Assembly: GCF_001665575.1 (NCBI RefSeq)
Contig: NZ_LZSU01000012.1
Coordinates: 62,001-126,000, forward strand
Reading direction: 5' to 3'
DNA length: 64,000 nucleotides
From: Mycobacterium sp. 852013-51886_SCH5428379
GTDB lineage: Bacteria > Actinomycetota > Actinomycetes > Mycobacteriales > Mycobacteriaceae
Under the pieces are notes generated by a model. It was not told the origin of the DNA. It did not search any database and saw only the letters and a list, made by a program, of their open reading frames with translations. Below, in pieces: positions 24,898 to 33,131 of this stretch (position 1 is the first letter of the stretch; each line of letters starts with the position of its first letter). Both the position numbers and the translations under genes were made by a program.

Positions 24898-26649
24898 TCA
24901 GAAGGGTGGGGGGTCGTCGTCGCTGTCGGGGGTTGCCGGGGGTGGTGAGTGTTCCACCGGGGCGGCTCGGGCGGCAGCGGCGGCGTGGGCTGCTGCTGCC
25001 GCGGCCATCGCGCGTTGGGCGGCGTTGTGGGCCCGTTCGGCGGTGATGCGTGCGGCGGTGTCGGCGGCGCGGGTGCGTCGTCGTGTCGGCATCTTGGCTT
25101 TCCGGTGGGGGTTCGGCGGCGGTTTCGCCAGCGGCGGCAACTCGGCGGTGGCGACATCCCAGCTGGGGAAGAACAGTCGGCTGGCGGGCATGGTGGTGTA
25201 GCGCTTGCCGAGTGGGGCGGTCCAGGTGACGGTGCCGTCGGGAAACTGTGTGTCCTGCCAGCCGTCGTCGAAGGTTTTGGTCAGGTGGTGGGTGCGGCAC
25301 TTGCAGTGCAGATTCGACGCATGCGTCGGCCCGTAGGGCCAGGGCACCACATGATCGATATCGCAGCGTGCTGCGGGGACCCCGCAGCCGGGGAAGCGAC
25401 AGAACATGTCGCGGGCGCGGACGAACGCGGCGAGTTTCGCCGAGGGCTGGTAGTGGGGTTCGGGATCGAGGCCGGGTTGCCATAGCGGTTTGATCCGTGC
25501 TCCGGCGCGGATCGTTTCAGCCAGGGCGGGGAGGGGCAGGATGGTGCCATCGGGCATCAGCGCGGTGCCCGAATCTTGCGGGCAGGGAACGGTATTCGGC
25601 GGCGAAGCCTCCGGCTTCGACTTGGCCTCCGGCTCACCCTCCGGCTCGGGCTCAACCTCGGGCCCGGCTTCACCCTCCGACACGGCCGCCGGTTCTGTCC
25701 CCGGCCCCGGCTCCGGCTCCACCTCTGCCGCCGACTCAGACGCCGCCTCCGGCTCTGCTTCACCCTCCGGCTCCGCCTTTGCCTCGGGGTGGCGGCGGGC
25801 GTACGCCTTCTGCTGTTGGCGATCTTCTTCGGCGATGAGGTTGTGCGCGGCCGCGATCGCGGCGGGGTCGGCGACGACGTTGATGACGATGTGGGAGGTG
25901 TCCGGGGCGGTGGTGATGCAGGCCGGGTTGCCGCATCGGCACGGCAACGGTTGGCCCAGAAGGATCGCGCCCATCGCACACGAGCGTCGTTCGTCGATGC
26001 TGCGGGGATCGTCATCGCACAGGCCGGTGAGCAGGGCGGCGATCCGTGCGGCCAGCACGGCGGCTTCGCAGCCGAGGATGTGTCCCCAGATGGTGGTTAG
26101 TTCGTCGGGGTCGTCGTGGGCGCCGATCCGGAAGGTGCGTCGCCGGAGGGCCTCTTTGGCGCGGGTGACCGCGTCGGGGTCGTAGCGGTGGATCAGCGCG
26201 TCGATGGCGTTGATCAGTCGCTCATCGGACAGTGGTTCCCACCGTTGGGCCTTGTCGGCCAGCGCGGCATCGACCAGTGCCATCGTGTCGGCGTCGATGA
26301 TCAGGCGGCTGCGCCAGGTGATAATCGCGATCATGCGGGCACTGAGCCGGCCCTGCAGGCACAGCGCCGCGACTTTGGGGAGCCGATCGCGTAGCGCGAG
26401 TGCGATGCGCATCTGGGCCGAGGCTTTGCGGTAGCCGACATTGAGGACCGCCCCGACCTCGGAGGCGGTGGCGGCCCAGGAGTCACACGCCCGGTCGTCG
26501 CGGGCCTCGTCGAAGGTCACCGACTGGTGCACCAGCTGGGCGAGCGCGGCCAACTTCCGCGCCCCGGCCAGGGCCTCCTCGCGGGCGGATTGCTCGATCG
26601 CAGCGACCAACGCGGAGACGTCCATCCCCGCGAACACTGTATCGAACAT
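24898..26649 (-). CDS. DUF222/HNH endonuclease-domain protein (13E12 family) with acidic repeat linker
   Basis: 583 residues: an N-terminal DUF222 helical domain (from MFDTVFAGMDVSALVAAIEQ to about 300), then an unusual acidic Glu-Pro-Ala linker of roughly 80 residues (EPEGEAEPEAASES, EVEPEPEGEPEAK). The C-terminal HNH module follows (FCRFPGCGVPAARCDIDHVVPW, HASNLHCKCRTHHLTKTF), ending in an Ala-rich basic tail. The two Cys pairs and His-Asn-His residues are present, so nuclease activity is plausible. I chose ATG 26649 because it lies in a perfect LexA box and TACTAT ends 7 nt upstream. A much longer open frame through cysD is not coding. I recall no such gene between canB and cysD in M. tuberculosis. 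Confidence 0.88.
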   Translation of the reverse strand: MFDTVFAGMDVSALVAAIEQSAREEALAGARKLAALAQLVHQSVTFDEARDDRACDSWAATASEVGAVLNVGYRKASAQMRIALALRDRLPKVAALCLQGRLSARMIAIITWRSRLIIDADTMALVDAALADKAQRWEPLSDERLINAIDALIHRYDPDAVTRAKEALRRRTFRIGAHDDPDELTTIWGHILGCEAAVLAARIAALLTGLCDDDPRSIDERRSCAMGAILLGQPLPCRCGNPACITTAPDTSHIVINVVADPAAIAAAHNLIAEEDRQQQKAYARRHPEAKAEPEGEAEPEAASESAAEVEPEPGPGTEPAAVSEGEAGPEVEPEPEGEPEAKSKPEASPPNTVPCPQDSGTALMPDGTILPLPALAETIRAGARIKPLWQPGLDPEPHYQPSAKLAAFVRARDMFCRFPGCGVPAARCDIDHVVPWPYGPTHASNLHCKCRTHHLTKTFDDGWQDTQFPDGTVTWTAPLGKRYTTMPASRLFFPSWDVATAELPPLAKPPPNPHRKAKMPTRRRTRAADTAARITAERAHNAAQRAMAAAAAAHAAAAARAAPVEHSPPPATPDSDDDPPPF

Positions 26650-26657
26650 GTGTTCGA
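26642..26657. promoter_or_regulatory. LexA (SOS) box over the start of the second DUF222/HNH gene
   Basis: TCGAACATGTGTTCGA fits TCGAAC-N4-GTTCGA perfectly; the symmetry extends to a 9-bp inverted repeat (26640-26659). It covers the ATG at 26649-26647 (minus strand). Confidence 0.87.
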
Positions 26658-26662
26658 TAGTA
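26657..26662 (-). promoter_or_regulatory. -10 element TACTAT for leaderless DUF222/HNH gene
   Basis: TACTAT on the minus strand ends 7 nt before the ATG at 26649, and its last base overlaps the LexA box. Confidence 0.6.
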
Positions 26663-26706
26663 CCGCGCGGGGGTGACAAATTCGAGCGGCGAGCGCACGG
26701 GACATC

Positions 26707-26736
26707 TTGACATCGCCCCCGCATGACCGGTAATTT
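26707..26736 (+). promoter_or_regulatory. SigA-type promoter of the cysDNC operon
   Basis: TTGACA (26707-26712), an 18-nt spacer and TAATTT (26731-26736) form a near-consensus promoter. It predicts a transcript start near 26743 and a leader of about 45 nt ending in GAGGA before cysD. Confidence 0.65.
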
Positions 26737-26744
26737 CCGGTCAT
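26723..26744. promoter_or_regulatory. Inverted repeat straddling the cysD -10 element
   Basis: ATGACCGG and CCGGTCAT form a perfect 8-bp inverted repeat whose 6-nt centre is the TAATTT -10 hexamer. This placement is that of a repressor operator. The Rrf2-type regulator encoded at 30982 is a candidate ligand, but this is inference. Confidence 0.5.
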
Positions 26745-26787
26745 CTGAGTAATTCTGGCAAGATCTACCAACTTTACGAGGAAGCTT

Positions 26788-27717
26788 ATGACAGCCGCTC
26801 CGGTGGCCGCTCCCGAGCCGGGTCAGTATGAGCTGAGCCATCTGCGCATGCTCGAGGCCGAGGCCATCCACATCATCCGCGAGGTCGCCGCCGAGTTCGA
26901 GCGGCCGGTGCTGCTGTTCTCGGGCGGCAAGGACTCGATCGTCATGCTGCATCTGGCACTCAAGGCGTTCGCGCCGGCCCGCCTGCCGTTCCCGGTCATG
27001 CACGTCGACACCGGACACAACTTCGACGAGGTCATCTCCACGCGTGACCGCCTGGTCGCCGAGAACGGTGTTCGGCTCGTCGTCGCGTCGGTCCAGGAGG
27101 ACATCGACGCCGGCCGCGTGGTCGACAACGGCCCGTCCCGCAACCCGCTGCAGACCGTCACGCTGTTGCGTGCGATCCGCGAGAACCGCTTCGACGCCGC
27201 GTTCGGCGGGGCCCGGCGCGACGAAGAGAAGGCCCGCGCCAAGGAGCGGGTGTTCAGTTTCCGCGACGAATTCGGTCAGTGGGATCCCAAGGCGCAGCGA
27301 CCCGAGCTGTGGAACATCTACAACGGCAGGCACCGCAAGGGCGAGCACATCCGCGTGTTCCCGCTGTCGAACTGGACCGAATACGACATCTGGGCCTACA
27401 TCGGCGCCGAGGACATCACGCTGCCGGCGATCTACTACGCGCACACCCGTCCGGTGTTCCAGCGCGACGGCATGCTGCTCGCGGTGCACCCGTTCATGCA
27501 GCCGCGGGAGGACGAGCCCGTCTTCGAGACCAGCGTGCGGTTCCGCACCGTCGGCGACGTCACCTGCACGGGCTGCGTCGAATCGGTCGCCTCGTCGGTG
27601 GAGGACATCATCGCCGAGACCGCAGTGTCGCGGCTGACCGAACGCGGTGCGACGCGCGCCGACGACCGCATCTCCGAAGCGGGGATGGAAGACCGTAAGC
27701 GCGAGGGGTACTTCTGA
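26788..27717 (+). CDS. cysD: Sulfate adenylyltransferase subunit 2 (CysD)
   Basis: 309-residue catalytic subunit of ATP sulfurylase, which makes adenosine 5'-phosphosulfate from sulfate and ATP in the cytoplasm. The PP-loop nucleotide site is [13 protein letters not shown] (SGGKDS at 45-50). Further family blocks are [42 protein letters not shown] and [19 protein letters not shown] sequence lies 6 nt before ATG 26788. cysNC follows after one base, forming the CysD-CysN complex driven by GTP hydrolysis. Corresponds to Rv1285. Confidence 0.95.
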   Translation: MTAAPVAAPEPGQYELSHLRMLEAEAIHIIREVAAEFERPVLLFSGGKDSIVMLHLALKAFAPARLPFPVMHVDTGHNFDEVISTRDRLVAENGVRLVVASVQEDIDAGRVVDNGPSRNPLQTVTLLRAIRENRFDAAFGGARRDEEKARAKERVFSFRDEFGQWDPKAQRPELWNIYNGRHRKGEHIRVFPLSNWTEYDIWAYIGAEDITLPAIYYAHTRPVFQRDGMLLAVHPFMQPREDEPVFETSVRFRTVGDVTCTGCVESVASSVEDIIAETAVSRLTERGATRADDRISEAGMEDRKREGYF

Positions 27718-27718
27718 C

Positions 27719-29569
27719 ATGGCAACCCTGTTACGTATCGCCACCGCCGGGTCCGTCGACGACGGCAAGTCCACCCTGATCGGCCGGCTGCTGTTCGACT
27801 CCAAGGCCGTCATGGAGGATCAGCTCGCCGCCGTGGAGCGCACCTCCAAGGAGCGCGGAAACGACTACACCGATCTCGCTCTGGTGACCGACGGGCTGCG
27901 CTCGGAGCGGGAGCAAGGCATCACGATCGACGTCGCCTACCGCTACTTCGCCACGGCCAAGCGGAAATTCATCATCGCCGATACGCCCGGTCACCTCCAG
28001 TACACCCGCAACATGGTCACGGGCACCTCGACCGCGCAGCTGGCGATCGTGCTGGTCGATGCCCGCCACGGCCTGCTCGAACAGTCCCGCAGGCACGCGT
28101 TCCTGGCGTCGCTGCTCGGTGTGCAGCACATCGTGCTGGCCGTGAACAAGATGGACCTGATCGACTGGGACCAGCAGAAATTCGAGGACATCCGCGACGA
28201 ATTCCACGCCTTCGCCGCCCGGCTGGACATCCACGACGTCACCACCATCCCGATGTCGGCGCTGCTCGGCGACAACGTCGTCACCAAATCGGACAAGGCG
28301 CCCTGGTACGACGGACCCGCACTGCTGAGCCACCTCGAAGAGGTCTACATCGCCGGTGACCGCAACCTGATCGACGTGCGGTTCCCGGTGCAGTACGTGA
28401 TCCGTCCGCAGACACGCGACCACGCCGACCACCGCAGCTACGCGGGCACGGTGGCCGGCGGCGTCATGCGCGTCGGTGACGAGATCGTCGTGCTGCCCAG
28501 CGGGAAGACCAGCAGCATCACCGCCATCGACTCGCCGACCGGCCCTGTGGTGGAAGCGTTTCCGCCGATGGCCGTCTCGATCAGCCTCGCCGACGACGTC
28601 GACATCTCACGCGGTGACGTGATCGCCCGGGCCAACAACCAGCCCCACGTGTCGTCGGAGTTCGACGCGACCGTGTGCTGGATGGCCGACGAGACGGCGC
28701 TCGAACCCGGTCGCGAATACCTGTTGAAGCACACCACGCGGACTGTGCGGGCCCGGGTGGCCACGCTGGACTACCGGCTCGACGTCAACACCCTGCGCCG
28801 CGACAAATCCGCCACCGCGCTCAAGCTCAACGAACTCGGCCGGGTCACGTTGCGCACCCAGCAGCCGTTGCTGCTCGACGAGTACTCCCGCAACGCCGCG
28901 ACGGGTTCGTTCATCCTGATCGACCCCGACACCAACGGCACGGTCGCCGCCGGCATGGTCCGCGACACCACACCGGTCGCGAACCGCACCGCCACCCCGA
29001 ACACCGTCCGGCACGAGTCGCTGGTGGCCGCCAAGGACCGGCTGTCGAGGGGGCGCACCATCTGGTTCACGGGGCTGTCGGGATCCGGGAAATCGTCGGT
29101 GGCCATGCGTGTGGAGCAGAAGCTGCTCGAACGTGGCTGTCCGGCATATGTTCTCGACGGTGACAACCTCCGGCACGGCCTCAACGCCGATCTCGGGTTC
29201 TCGATGGCCGACCGCGCCGAAAACCTGCGCCGACTGGCCCACATCGCGACCCTGATGGCCGATTCAGGCTTGACGGTGCTGGTGCCTGCCATCAGCCCGC
29301 TCGTCGAACACCGCGAACTGGCCAGGGCCGTGCACGTCGATCAGGGCTACGAGTTCTTCGAGGTGTTCTGCGACACCCCGCTGGAGGACTGCGAGCGGCG
29401 CGACCCGAAGGGGCTGTACGCCAAGGCTCGTGCCGGTGAGATCACCCACTTCACCGGGATCGACAGCCCGTACCAGCGGCCGAAGAGCCCGGATCTGCGG
29501 CTGACGCCCGACCTCGATGTGGACGAACTGGCCCAGCAGGTCATCGACATGCTCGACGCCGGCCGGTGA
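27719..29569 (+). CDS. cysN: Bifunctional sulfate adenylyltransferase GTPase / APS kinase (CysNC)
   Basis: 616 residues. The N-terminal GTPase of ATP sulfurylase is EF-Tu-like: G1 GSVDDGKST (11-19), the effector region with [15 protein letters not shown]3 DTPGH and G4 NKMD, then beta-barrel domains. The C-terminal APS kinase domain begins near 440 with its own P-loop GLSGSGKSS (about 452-460), [10 protein letters not shown] and an [18 protein letters not shown] block; it converts APS to PAPS. ATG 27719 follows the cysD stop by one base. The stop overlaps the cysQ-like start (GTGA), so PAPS synthesis and PAP removal are made together. Corresponds to Rv1286. Confidence 0.94.
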   Translation: MATLLRIATAGSVDDGKSTLIGRLLFDSKAVMEDQLAAVERTSKERGNDYTDLALVTDGLRSEREQGITIDVAYRYFATAKRKFIIADTPGHLQYTRNMVTGTSTAQLAIVLVDARHGLLEQSRRHAFLASLLGVQHIVLAVNKMDLIDWDQQKFEDIRDEFHAFAARLDIHDVTTIPMSALLGDNVVTKSDKAPWYDGPALLSHLEEVYIAGDRNLIDVRFPVQYVIRPQTRDHADHRSYAGTVAGGVMRVGDEIVVLPSGKTSSITAIDSPTGPVVEAFPPMAVSISLADDVDISRGDVIARANNQPHVSSEFDATVCWMADETALEPGREYLLKHTTRTVRARVATLDYRLDVNTLRRDKSATALKLNELGRVTLRTQQPLLLDEYSRNAATGSFILIDPDTNGTVAAGMVRDTTPVANRTATPNTVRHESLVAAKDRLSRGRTIWFTGLSGSGKSSVAMRVEQKLLERGCPAYVLDGDNLRHGLNADLGFSMADRAENLRRLAHIATLMADSGLTVLVPAISPLVEHRELARAVHVDQGYEFFEVFCDTPLEDCERRDPKGLYAKARAGEITHFTGIDSPYQRPKSPDLRLTPDLDVDELAQQVIDMLDAGR

Positions 29570-30300
29570 ACGACCACGACCTGGCCGCCCGGCTGGCCAC
29601 CCGCGCCGGCGACCTACTGCTCGACGTGCGGGCAGAGTTCGCCGAGGCGTCGGTCGAGGAGCGGAAAGCGGCGGGGGACAAGCGGTCCCACGACTTCCTG
29701 ATGGCGGAGCTCGCGGAGCAACGACCCGGCGATGCGGTCCTCTCGGAGGAGGGCGCCGACGATCCGGTCCGGTTGCGCTCGCAGCGGGTGTGGATCGTCG
29801 ACCCGCTCGACGGCACCCGCGAGTTCTCGGAACTCGGCCGCGAGGACTGGGCGGTGCACGTGGCGCTCTGGGAATCGGGGGAGCTGGTGGCCGGCGCGGT
29901 GGCGCTGCCCGCGCAGAACACCACGCTCGCGACGCCCAGCGTCGCCGCCCCGCGGCCGATGCCCGCCACACCGCGCATCGTGGTTTCCCGGACCCGGCCG
30001 CCGGCGATCGCGCTGGCCGTGCGGGACGCGCTGGACGGTGAACTGGTCGAGATGGGTTCGGCCGGCGCCAAAGTCGCCTCCATTGTGCAGGGCCTCGCCG
30101 ACGTCTACGTGCACGCGGGCGGACAGTACGAATGGGATTCGGCCGCACCGGTGGCGGTGGCGCGCGCGGCCGGCCTGCACACCTCCCGCATCGACGGTTC
30201 CGCGCTGACGTACAACCGCGAGGATCCCAAACTGCCCGATCTGGTGGTGTGCCGGCCCGAGTTGGCCGAGGCCGTCCTGGCGGTCACCCGCGCTGGGTAG
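29566..30300 (+). CDS. cysQ: CysQ-like 3'(2'),5'-bisphosphate nucleotidase
   Basis: 244-residue phosphatase of the inositol monophosphatase superfamily. Metal-binding motifs are [20 protein letters not shown] (the DPLDGT signature) and the C-terminal [14 protein letters not shown]. In the sulfur pathway this family removes PAP, the by-product of PAPS use, or turns over PAPS. Its GTG overlaps the cysNC stop, which strongly supports the sulfate-assimilation role. In M. tuberculosis the cysQ gene is elsewhere (Rv2131c, from memory), so operon placement differs. The stop codon TAG is also the first half of the next gene's putative -10. Confidence 0.85.
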   Translation: MNDHDLAARLATRAGDLLLDVRAEFAEASVEERKAAGDKRSHDFLMAELAEQRPGDAVLSEEGADDPVRLRSQRVWIVDPLDGTREFSELGREDWAVHVALWESGELVAGAVALPAQNTTLATPSVAAPRPMPATPRIVVSRTRPPAIALAVRDALDGELVEMGSAGAKVASIVQGLADVYVHAGGQYEWDSAAPVAVARAAGLHTSRIDGSALTYNREDPKLPDLVVCRPELAEAVLAVTRAG

Positions 30301-30303
30301 GCT
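30298..30303 (+). promoter_or_regulatory. -10 element TAGGCT overlapping the cysQ-like stop codon
   Basis: The hexamer begins with the TAG stop of the upstream gene and ends 7 nt before GTG 30311, so the next gene could be made from its own leaderless transcript. Confidence 0.5.
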
Positions 30304-30310
30304 CGGCCCC

Positions 30311-30910
30311 GTGTCGAATCCCACCCTGCGCGTCCTGGCCGATCTGCCCCAGCAACCGGTCAACCTGTCCGAGTCGACCCTGGTGCTCATCGACTGCCAG
30401 AACACCTATACCAAGGGTGTGATGGAACTGGAGGGCGTCGGCGCGGCGCTCGACGAGGCGGCGGTGCTGCTCGACCGCGCGCGCACCGCCGGGATCCCGA
30501 TCATCCATATCCAGCATTCCGACGGTCCGGATTCGCTCTACGACATCGACGGGGAGAGCGGGGCGATAGTGCCTGCCGTCGCTCCCCGCGAGGGGGAACC
30601 CGTCGTGGTCAAGCAGTATCCGAATTCCTTCGTGCAGACCGATCTCGACGAGCGGCTCAAGGAGGTCGGCGCGTCGAACCTCGTGCTGGCCGGGTTCATG
30701 ACGCACATGTGCGTCAACTCCACCGCGCGCGGCGCGTTCAACCTCGGCTATGCGCCGACGGTGGTCGCGGCGGCGACCGCGACGCGCGCGTTGCCGGGAC
30801 TCGGCAGCGACGACACGGTCCCCGCTGCGGCCATGCAGGCGGCCAGCCTCGCGGGGATGGCAGACCTGTTCGCGGTGGTGGTCCCCAGTGCGCAGGACAT
30901 TCCCGACTAG
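30311..30910 (+). CDS. Isochorismatase-family cysteine hydrolase
   Basis: 199-residue hydrolase of the isochorismatase/nicotinamidase superfamily. The catalytic triad is visible: Asp in VLIDCQNTYTKG, Lys in VVKQYPNSF and Cys in GFMTHMCVNSTARGAF. These enzymes hydrolyse small amides or vinyl ethers; the substrate cannot be read. It starts 10 bases after the cysQ-like gene, with a -10-like hexamer across the junction. A sulfur-related role is only suggested by the neighbours. Confidence 0.87.
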   Translation: MSNPTLRVLADLPQQPVNLSESTLVLIDCQNTYTKGVMELEGVGAALDEAAVLLDRARTAGIPIIHIQHSDGPDSLYDIDGESGAIVPAVAPREGEPVVVKQYPNSFVQTDLDERLKEVGASNLVLAGFMTHMCVNSTARGAFNLGYAPTVVAAATATRALPGLGSDDTVPAAAMQAASLAGMADLFAVVVPSAQDIPD

Positions 30911-30969
30911 CGCGGATGGTCGGACTCCTCAACGCGGACTCCTTCGTCGCCGCTTGATCGTCGTCCGAC

Positions 30970-30975
30970 TAGATT
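30970..30975 (+). promoter_or_regulatory. -10 element TAGATT for leaderless Rrf2 gene
   Basis: TAGATT ends 6 nt before ATG 30982, with no ribosome-binding site between. Confidence 0.55.
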
Positions 30976-30981
30976 CAAGAC

Positions 30982-31470
30982 ATGCGGATGTCGGCCAAGG
31001 CGGAGTATGCCGTCCGGGCCATGGTGCAACTGGCCACCGTCGACGACGGCGTGCTGGTCAAGACCGATGACCTTGCCAAGGTTCAGGGCATCCCCGCGCA
31101 GTTCCTCGTCGACATCCTCTCCGAACTGCGCACCGACCGTCTGGTGCGCAGCCAGCGCGGTCGCGACGGCGGTTACGTACTGGCCCGGCCGGCCGCCGAC
31201 ATCAGCATCGCCGACGTGCTGCGCTGCATCGACGGCCCGCTCGCGAGCGTGCGGGACATCGGCCTCGGGGATCTGCCGTACTCAGGGCCGACGGCCGCGC
31301 TGACCGACGTGTGGCGCGCGTTGCGGGCCAGCATGCGCTCAGTGCTCGAACAGACCAGCCTGGCCGACGTGGCGTCCGGCGCCCTGCCCGAGCACGTCGC
31401 GTCGATGGCCGGCGACTACCTCGACCAGGAGCGTGAGCGCGGTCACCACGACCGCGTGGACACGAAATAG
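30982..31470 (+). CDS. Rrf2-family transcriptional regulator
   Basis: 162-residue winged-helix regulator. The N-terminal part ([68 protein letters not shown]) is typical Rrf2. Only one Cys (in LRCIDG) is present, so the three-Cys cluster of IscR is absent. It is therefore more like CymR, which senses cysteine status through the cysteine synthase complex in Bacillus. Position after the cysDNC-cysQ genes (as Rv1287 follows cysDN) makes it a candidate regulator of sulfur genes. Expression is probably leaderless. Confidence 0.88.
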   Translation: MRMSAKAEYAVRAMVQLATVDDGVLVKTDDLAKVQGIPAQFLVDILSELRTDRLVRSQRGRDGGYVLARPAADISIADVLRCIDGPLASVRDIGLGDLPYSGPTAALTDVWRALRASMRSVLEQTSLADVASGALPEHVASMAGDYLDQERERGHHDRVDTK

Positions 31471-31499
31471 GCTGGCCCCGACCGAGTTCGCACGATCAG

Positions 31500-31505
31500 T
31501 ATCGT
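31500..31505 (+). promoter_or_regulatory. -10 element TATCGT for leaderless ThrE-like gene
   Basis: TATCGT ends 7 nt before GTG 31513; this spacing selects 31513 over the GTG at 31510. Confidence 0.45.
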
Positions 31506-31512
31506 CGTCGTG

Positions 31513-33102
31513 GTGGAGTCCGATCGATCCGAGGAGCCGGCCCGGCGTCGGCGCCCGCTGCGCTTCGCGCTGCGGGGTCGACCCGACCCGGCCTCCGGTG
31601 CCGGCCAGCGCAGGCGAGCGTCCGGTGGGCTGAGCGAGCTTCACACCCGCAAGGTCCTCGACCTGACTGTCCGGCTCGCCGAGGTGATGTTGTCATCGGG
31701 GTCCGGCACCGCCGACGTCGTGGCGACCGCCCAGGACGTGGCGCAGGCCTACCAGCTCACCGACACCGTCGTCGACGTCTTCGTGACCACCATCTTCGTC
31801 TCGGCACCCCCGACGGCCGACAGTCCGCCGGTCACCATCGTGCGGTCGGTCCAAGCCCGCTCGACCGACTACTCGCGGCTCGCCGAACTCGATCTGCTGG
31901 TGCGCCGGATCACCTCCGGCGGTGTGTCGGTCGACGAAGCCCACGACGCGATGGACGAGCTGTCCGAGAAGCCGCACCCGTACCCCCGCTGGGTCGCCAC
32001 CGCGGGGTGGGCCGGTTTCGCCCTGGGTATCGCGATGCTGCTCGGCGGAAGTTGGTTGACCTGCATCCTGGCCGCCGTCTCATCGGTGCTGATCGATCGC
32101 GTCGGCCGGGTGCTCAACCGGATCGGCACCCCGTTCTTCTTCCAACAGGCCGCGGGCGCGTTCATCGCGACGATGATCGCCGTCGCCGCCTATCTGTTCG
32201 CCGGCGTGGGACCGACCGCGCTGGTCGCGACCGGCATCGTCATGCTGCTGGCGGGCCTCACCCTGGTGGGTTCGGTGCAGGACGCGTTGACGGGCTACAT
32301 GGTCACCGCGGTGGCCCGCCTCGGTGACGTCCTGTTCCTCACTGCGGGCATCGTCGTCGGCATCCTGGCCGGGCTGCAGGTCGCCGCCCTCGCCGGTATC
32401 CAGATTCAGCTCTACGTCGACGCCACCGAGTCTTTCGTCATGCCCACCCGGCCGGTGCCGATCCTGCTCGCGGTGCTGGGCGCGGCGCTTGCCGGCGCCT
32501 GCCTGACGATTGCCAGCTACGCCCGGTTGCGCTCGGTGGTCACCGCCGGTATCGCCGGGGGTCTGGCGGAGGCGGTGCTGATCGGACTAGGGGCCGCAGG
32601 AGTCGGCGGGGTCGTTGCCACAGGCACAGCGGCCGTCGGCGTCGGTTTGCTGGCCACCCTGATTTCGATTCGCCGACAGGCTCCGGCGCTGGTCACCGCG
32701 ACGGCCGGCATCACACCGATGCTGCCGGGCCTCGCCGTGTTCCGCGCGGTGTTCTACTTCGCCGTCGACCGCAACATTCCCGGCGGGATCGCGCAGGCCC
32801 TGGGCGCCGCCGCCATCGCGCTGGCCATCGGCGCCGGCGTGGTGATGGGTGAGTTGCTCGGTTCCCCCCTGCGCTACCGCGCCGGGCGCATCGGGCGATT
32901 CCTGCGCGTCGAAGGTCCACCCGGCCTTCGCCGGGCGATCGGCAACGTCGTTGCGCTGCGGCCGTCCCCCGATCAGCAGCCGGTGCGCAATCCGCACCAG
33001 CGGTCGTGGAGCGTCGCGCTGCAACCGGAGTCCCCAGATCCCTCCGACTGCGACGCCGACGAGTCCGCGGGCCCCCCGGGAGGCGAGACCACCGAACGGT
33101 AA
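31513..33102 (+). CDS. Threonine/serine exporter family (ThrE-like) membrane protein
   Basis: 529 residues. A basic N-terminus is followed by a cytoplasmic DUF1212-type domain (LHTRKVLDLTVRLAEVMLSSGSGTADVV, ITSGGVSVDEAHDAMDEL) with a conserved small-residue loop, then about ten hydrophobic helices from residue 155 to 450. This is the plan of ThrE, which exports threonine and serine in Corynebacterium. The hydrophilic tail (about 455-529) is Pro/Arg-rich with no known motif. The length agrees with M. tuberculosis Rv3737 as I recall. Substrate by analogy only. GTG 31510 is an alternative start one codon upstream. Confidence 0.82.
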   Translation: MESDRSEEPARRRRPLRFALRGRPDPASGAGQRRRASGGLSELHTRKVLDLTVRLAEVMLSSGSGTADVVATAQDVAQAYQLTDTVVDVFVTTIFVSAPPTADSPPVTIVRSVQARSTDYSRLAELDLLVRRITSGGVSVDEAHDAMDELSEKPHPYPRWVATAGWAGFALGIAMLLGGSWLTCILAAVSSVLIDRVGRVLNRIGTPFFFQQAAGAFIATMIAVAAYLFAGVGPTALVATGIVMLLAGLTLVGSVQDALTGYMVTAVARLGDVLFLTAGIVVGILAGLQVAALAGIQIQLYVDATESFVMPTRPVPILLAVLGAALAGACLTIASYARLRSVVTAGIAGGLAEAVLIGLGAAGVGGVVATGTAAVGVGLLATLISIRRQAPALVTATAGITPMLPGLAVFRAVFYFAVDRNIPGGIAQALGAAAIALAIGAGVVMGELLGSPLRYRAGRIGRFLRVEGPPGLRRAIGNVVALRPSPDQQPVRNPHQRSWSVALQPESPDPSDCDADESAGPPGGETTER

Positions 33103-33131
33103 CGTCGGTTGCTGACACCGAGGAGGAATGT

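Noticed and set aside
26737..26787. Riboswitch upstream of cysD.
   Set aside because: The predicted leader is only about 45 nt and shows no recognisable SAM or other riboswitch fold.
26650..27813. Upstream extension of the second DUF222/HNH frame through cysD on the minus strand.
   Set aside because: It is antisense to cysD, and the LexA box plus TACTAT fix the start at 26649.
30971..31470. IscR-type iron-sulfur regulator.
   Set aside because: Only one Cys is present; the three cluster ligands are missing.
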